This document shows, one piece after another, positions 23,093 to 26,550 of a stretch of DNA of 26,550 bases. Below the pieces are notes generated by a model. It saw only the letters and a program-made list of their open reading frames with translations, had not been told where the DNA came from and searched no databases. The translations under genes and the position numbers were made by a program. Positions within the stretch are counted from its first letter, which is position 1; each line of letters opens with the position of its first letter. The stretch comes from an uncultured Christensenellaceae bacterium (lineage in GTDB: Bacteria; Bacillota; Clostridia; Christensenellales; Pumilibacteraceae): contig CAJULK010000020.1 of the NCBI GenBank assembly GCA_910587455.1, forward strand, positions 1 through 26,550. Direction: 5' to 3'.

Positions 23093-23156
23093 GTTATACA
23101 AAATAACACTTTTTGGAGGTGTTTCTGATAGTGAGTTGTACAAAAAAACACTTTTC
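23093..23156 (+). repeat. Repeat block B: two 22-bp units 42 bp apart
   Basis: Units at 23093-23114 and 23135-23156 differ from the block A unit at two positions and one position respectively, and have the same 42-bp period. The spacer also resembles block A (GGAGGTGTTTC against GGGGTGTTTC). The block lies about 90 bp upstream of the TIR-NTPase-HD start. Confidence 0.85.
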
Positions 23157-23248
23157 CAAAAGGTGAAATTATTGTTGCGCACTATGAGTTGCTTTTTGCC
23201 CCTACATATGATAAGCTATAAATATATGTGATTGGATTGGAGATTAAT

Positions 23249-26218
23249 ATGAGTAACATAACCAATAAAACATACGATGTATTTCTGTCTTATCATGGTG
23301 GCGCTGGTGACAGTACTCGCAGTTCATACGCAATGGCGGAAAAATTGTACTATTACTTAAAACAACGCAACATGAATCCATTTCTTTATAAGAAAGAAAA
23401 CGATTCCGATTTTTACGATGCTATAAATACAGCTATCTTAGGTAGTCGTCATTTTATTTTGATAGCTTGCGACAAAGATATGTTATCCGAGTGGGTCAAA
23501 GACGAAATAAAACAGTTCGACGGACTTCGTAAGAACGGACAAAAACCGAATAGTTTAATCTCGGCATGTATATTTGGAAATATTACTGAAGCCGATTTAT
23601 ATCGATTTAACACAGTATTTACGACAAAAGACATTGTCCATGGTGAACAAGACTTCAAGAGGCTATATCAAGCAATCGTCACAAAAGATGCGGAAATTAC
23701 AGCAACCCCCGTGCAGGAAATTGCTTCTACAATGAACTATACGCAGGAACAGCCCAGAAATGATTTTAAAACATTCAGCGACATTTCTAAGATGTTTATT
23801 CAACTATATCTTTCAAAATGTACGAATACCCAATATGCAAGTTTTGCGTACGATGACTATTCAAAAAATTGCGAAACAATAACTAAGCGTTTGAAATGCA
23901 TGTCTTCTGTTACTATTCCCAAGAACTGTGACAATGTAATCGAAGAATATTTCAATCGTATATTAAAACTTGACAAATCCGTTGGTTGTAATATTATGCA
24001 GGTTGCAGGGCAATCAGGCACGCAAAAGAGCTATGTATTGCAGCTTTTGTATATACGGTTTTTTAACAGTATGGATACGCATAATTATGATCCAATTTAC
24101 ATTAGTTGCGATGCTATACGTAATATGCTTATGAATGGCAAAACAGCCGATCAGATTGAGCAACTTTTCAGCGATGTTCAACAAGAAAACGGACGTAGTG
24201 CACTATTTATTATCGATGGCATACGCAATATAGTTGCCGACAATTATCGAATAGATTTCCTCATTAAAAAAATATCCGACAAATTCGAAAATGTGCACTA
24301 CATCATTGGCAAAAATATTGTGCACTGTGATAATCCTATTCGCGCAAATAAGTCGGGACTTGCAAAGGGCAGATATGGCATTATGCTCAATCTATCCCCT
24401 ATCAGTCTTTACGATAAAGAAAAATGCTATTCATATATTTCGACAATTAAAAATCTTCCTTTGACTGATATAACAGAGATATATAAGATACTAAATAAAA
24501 GTGGATTATTGACAATAGACGAGTATCTCATACGAACAATTTGTGAAAACTATGATGGTGTTAACGCGCCGCGCATAATGAACGTATTTGAAGATGAACT
24601 GTTAAATAATCTCGATGGAGATTACGAAATGCTAAAACGGGGTGCCGATATAATCTTCGAATTTGCATACGGCAAGAATGAAACGATAGATTTTAATGAC
24701 GAAACCACACTCGACATTCTCAACCTTATCTGCAACGAACAGATATATTTATACTGCCTAATCGCCTTGTATTACACCAAAAAACTTGATGAGTACGATA
24801 ATACGGGCAATTATGACTTTTTCCAAATGGTTATGCCTAAAGAAATCACTCGTTTTATCACGCAACGAATAAATGAATATCCTAAACACGAGGACAGCAT
24901 ATTAACCCTCGCTGGTCATTATAACGAAATGTCTGCAATGGGAAAAAGCGAAATGTCATTTTTCCTTGGTAGAATCAAATCAGCTAACCAACGTGCAAAA
25001 GCGATTGAACTTTTGCACACATATTATGATGAGACAAGTATTGCGATTAAACAGAAGCTTATCGATGACAAATATAATGGAAAAACCTATTCGCATGATG
25101 CATACAAACAAGACTTATTTTTGTTTCGTGGACTTTCGGTAAGTCTTATATACTGCGGCGATAAAAAAATTTTATATGACTATATTCGTAGCCTTATCGA
25201 TAATGATTTGAGTAATTCAATTAATCGCGGCTTTCACTTGGAATACTATGGAGATATTCGCTATATACCGAATCAAAATATGCTTACATATGAAGACAAT
25301 CCGAAGCTCGGCGAAAGAACATTGCGTATACTATGCAATTCTGTTTATACTCAGCTAAAAAGCGGTGAGCTTCACCCAGCTATACTCTTAGAATTATTTA
25401 CAATAACCTCCCTATTGCAAATACGTATTGAAACATCAAAAAATATAATCTCATTTGACATAACTGAATATATCACACGTTGTAAAGAGCTTATTCCACA
25501 CTGTCTCAGTGCTATTAATTGTGATGACAATATTATTACGTCGTTTTTCCAAATGGCAGTAAATGATTTCGAAAAATATCTTGCCTCAAAATTGTCACAG
25601 TTTTCTCCAAAGCGATATCTCTGCAACGATTATCTCGCCGCAACAGAAATTAAGCGTGCAGGCTGGGTCATGCAAAATGTACCCCACCCCGAAAGTATAG
25701 TAGAACATATGTATTCCTGTTGGTTCATAGCTCTTACTTGCCTTCCTAACACCGATTTAGACATACCGGAATACAATAAGCAAAAAATTATGGATATGCT
25801 ACTTGTTCACGACCTCGCCGAAACAAAACTCAAAGACATTCCAAAATATGAAAAGCCCAATTATCCTGATTACGACAAAAAAGAAAACCATGAAATGCTT
25901 GCCATACTGTTAAAGGGAACTTATGACGGCATGGATGTTATGACCCCATTTGTGAACGCCTGGGATGAATGGTACACATTCGAAAGCATAAACGCAAAAA
26001 TCGCCAAAGATATAGACACAATACAAGCAATATATCAATTCCTCGTTTACAATCAAAAGTATCCACAATGCTTTGACCGTGAGCGAAAAATAGGGTGGCT
26101 CAATGAAATGCAATGCGTAACAACCAAATATGGTAGACTCATTCTGGAAGAAATAATTTTACACAATGAATTATTCCATGATACACTTGAAGAATACGGG
26201 TATCTCCATCTTGAATAA
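23249..26218 (+). CDS. TIR - STAND-like NTPase - YfbR-like HD phosphohydrolase fusion
   Basis: A 989-residue protein. Residues 8-130 are a TIR domain: YDVFLSYHGG, FYDAINTAI, and LSEWVKDEI with Glu86 where NADase TIRs place their catalytic residue. Residues about 245-460 are a P-loop NTPase: Walker A GQSGTQKS (254-261, Lys260) and Walker B ALFIIDG (Asp323), then a LNLSPISLYD segment, as in STAND/NACHT-type ATPases. Residues about 470-800 are helical, with NRGFHLEYYGDI. Residues about 805-975 match the HD 5'-deoxynucleotidase (YfbR) pattern: RAGWVMQNVPHPESIVEH (His820), VHDLAE (His854, Asp855, Glu858), KDIPKY (Asp863), KDIDT (Asp923). The start is set by TTGGAG 6 nt upstream; GTG at 23228 lacks such a site. 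Probable immune effector or sensor; role inferred. Confidence 0.88.
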   Translation: MSNITNKTYDVFLSYHGGAGDSTRSSYAMAEKLYYYLKQRNMNPFLYKKENDSDFYDAINTAILGSRHFILIACDKDMLSEWVKDEIKQFDGLRKNGQKPNSLISACIFGNITEADLYRFNTVFTTKDIVHGEQDFKRLYQAIVTKDAEITATPVQEIASTMNYTQEQPRNDFKTFSDISKMFIQLYLSKCTNTQYASFAYDDYSKNCETITKRLKCMSSVTIPKNCDNVIEEYFNRILKLDKSVGCNIMQVAGQSGTQKSYVLQLLYIRFFNSMDTHNYDPIYISCDAIRNMLMNGKTADQIEQLFSDVQQENGRSALFIIDGIRNIVADNYRIDFLIKKISDKFENVHYIIGKNIVHCDNPIRANKSGLAKGRYGIMLNLSPISLYDKEKCYSYISTIKNLPLTDITEIYKILNKSGLLTIDEYLIRTICENYDGVNAPRIMNVFEDELLNNLDGDYEMLKRGADIIFEFAYGKNETIDFNDETTLDILNLICNEQIYLYCLIALYYTKKLDEYDNTGNYDFFQMVMPKEITRFITQRINEYPKHEDSILTLAGHYNEMSAMGKSEMSFFLGRIKSANQRAKAIELLHTYYDETSIAIKQKLIDDKYNGKTYSHDAYKQDLFLFRGLSVSLIYCGDKKILYDYIRSLIDNDLSNSINRGFHLEYYGDIRYIPNQNMLTYEDNPKLGERTLRILCNSVYTQLKSGELHPAILLELFTITSLLQIRIETSKNIISFDITEYITRCKELIPHCLSAINCDDNIITSFFQMAVNDFEKYLASKLSQFSPKRYLCNDYLAATEIKRAGWVMQNVPHPESIVEHMYSCWFIALTCLPNTDLDIPEYNKQKIMDMLLVHDLAETKLKDIPKYEKPNYPDYDKKENHEMLAILLKGTYDGMDVMTPFVNAWDEWYTFESINAKIAKDIDTIQAIYQFLVYNQKYPQCFDRERKIGWLNEMQCVTTKYGRLILEEIILHNELFHDTLEEYGYLHLE

Positions 26219-26451
26219 TTAACATCTTAGTAACACAATCTCAAGCAACCATCATACACTTTTGCAACACCGCAACAGTTCAAGTCTGCCAAGGCGAGTT
26301 TTTTGTTCAACTGAGTTAGAAGTTAGTTGTGCAATAAAACACTTTTGATTTTAACAATAAAAAATAGCTGTACGAACACATGTTTGTGCTTACATTCGCC
26401 GTCAAATGGCAAATTTAAGGACAAAAACACCATATCTCACCCCAAAATATG
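26219..26451. other. Non-coding tail of the island
   Basis: No gene is seen. It holds one diverged copy of the 22-bp repeat (26326-26347) and a weak GCC/GGC stem before six T (near 26288-26304) that might end the TIR-NTPase-HD transcript. Confidence 0.5.
26326..26347 (+). repeat. Diverged single copy of the 22-bp repeat
   Basis: GTTGTGCAATAAAACACTTT (plus TG) aligns over its full length with the units in blocks A and B, with about four changes. No second unit lies 42 bp to either side. Confidence 0.6.
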
Positions 26452-26489
26452 AAAAAAATTGGTCGATATGAATGTGACATATCGACCAA
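26452..26489 (-). terminator. Terminator of the tRNA-Arg gene
   Basis: On the minus strand an 11-bp perfect stem (26479-26489 with 26459-26469, loop 9 nt) is followed by seven T (26452-26458). It lies 6 nt after the tRNA CCA end. Confidence 0.92.
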
Positions 26490-26495
26490 CTGAAC

Positions 26496-26550
26496 TGGTA
26501 CACCCGACAAGATTCGAACTTGCGACCCTCAGAATCGGAATCTGATACTC
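26496..26550 (-). tRNA. tRNA-Arg (anticodon CCG), 5' end cut by window edge
   Basis: The visible 3' part contains an anticodon arm (stem TCAGA/TCTGA, 7-nt loop TTCCGAT, anticodon CCG at 26536-26538), a 5-nt variable loop, a T arm with TTCGAAT, the 3' acceptor strand and an encoded CCA. The D arm and 5' acceptor strand lie beyond the window. CCG reads CGG arginine codons. tRNA genes are common integration points, and this one bounds the AT-rich island. Confidence 0.93.

Noticed and set aside
21977..23156. CRISPR array, suggested by 22-bp repeats with fixed 42-bp spacing
   Set aside because: Each block has only two units, the spacers of the two blocks resemble each other, and no cas gene is present.
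23093..23248. Promoter for the TIR-NTPase-HD gene
   Set aside because: TATGAT and TATAAA-like boxes exist but none has a -35 at acceptable spacing, so no promoter is called.

Overview
The window reads as a chromosomal stretch from a Firmicute, most likely an uncultured gut-type member of the Clostridia. This rests on gene content (clostridial glycogen cluster, ECF-type ThiT under a TPP riboswitch, DUF1538 with P-II partners, zinc-ribbon DUF4190 proteins), on near-consensus sigma-A promoters with 17-bp spacers, and on strong AAGGAG ribosome binding sites. The species cannot be named from the sequence alone. By eye, the middle part (about 2.5-20.9 kb) is GC-richer, and both flanks (1-2.4 kb and 20.9-26.5 kb) are clearly AT-richer.

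Layout. 1-2350: a radical SAM gene cut by the left edge (minus strand), diverging from a two-gene operon of a geranylgeranyl-reductase-like flavoprotein and an HxlR regulator, closed by a terminator. 2501-5044 (minus): an operon of a DUF1538 membrane protein followed by two P-II-like proteins with unusual charged extensions. 5216-7561: a membrane protein and two HAD phosphatases. 7664-10320: a PrsA-like lipoprotein, then ybaB-recR. 10429-11556: promoter, TPP riboswitch with terminator platform, and thiT. 11665-12604: two tandem zinc-ribbon/DUF4190 membrane proteins. 12760-20907: a glycogen/alpha-glucan cluster (branching enzyme, synthase, phosphorylase, GH13 hydrolase) ending at a 20-bp perfect hairpin. 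ADP-glucose pyrophosphorylase is not in the window.

20.9-26.45 kb is an accessory, AT-rich island ending at a tRNA-Arg(CCG) gene that is cut by the right edge. It holds a start-less C-terminal tip of a polymorphic-toxin-like gene with two small downstream genes (immunity candidates), then two divergent TIR-domain genes. One is a short TIR protein with an unassigned C-terminal domain. The other is a 989-residue protein whose visible order is TIR, then STAND-like P-loop NTPase, then a helical region, then a YfbR-like HD 5'-deoxynucleotidase domain with its metal ligands intact. A 22-bp repeat family, arranged as pairs 42 bp apart, brackets the short TIR gene, and a single copy follows the long one.

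The likely novel item is this TIR locus. I infer an abortive-infection type immune system in which an NTPase switch is joined at one end to a potential NADase and at the other to a potential (d)NMP-cleaving HD enzyme. The domain calls come from motifs seen in the sequence; the immune role is inference.
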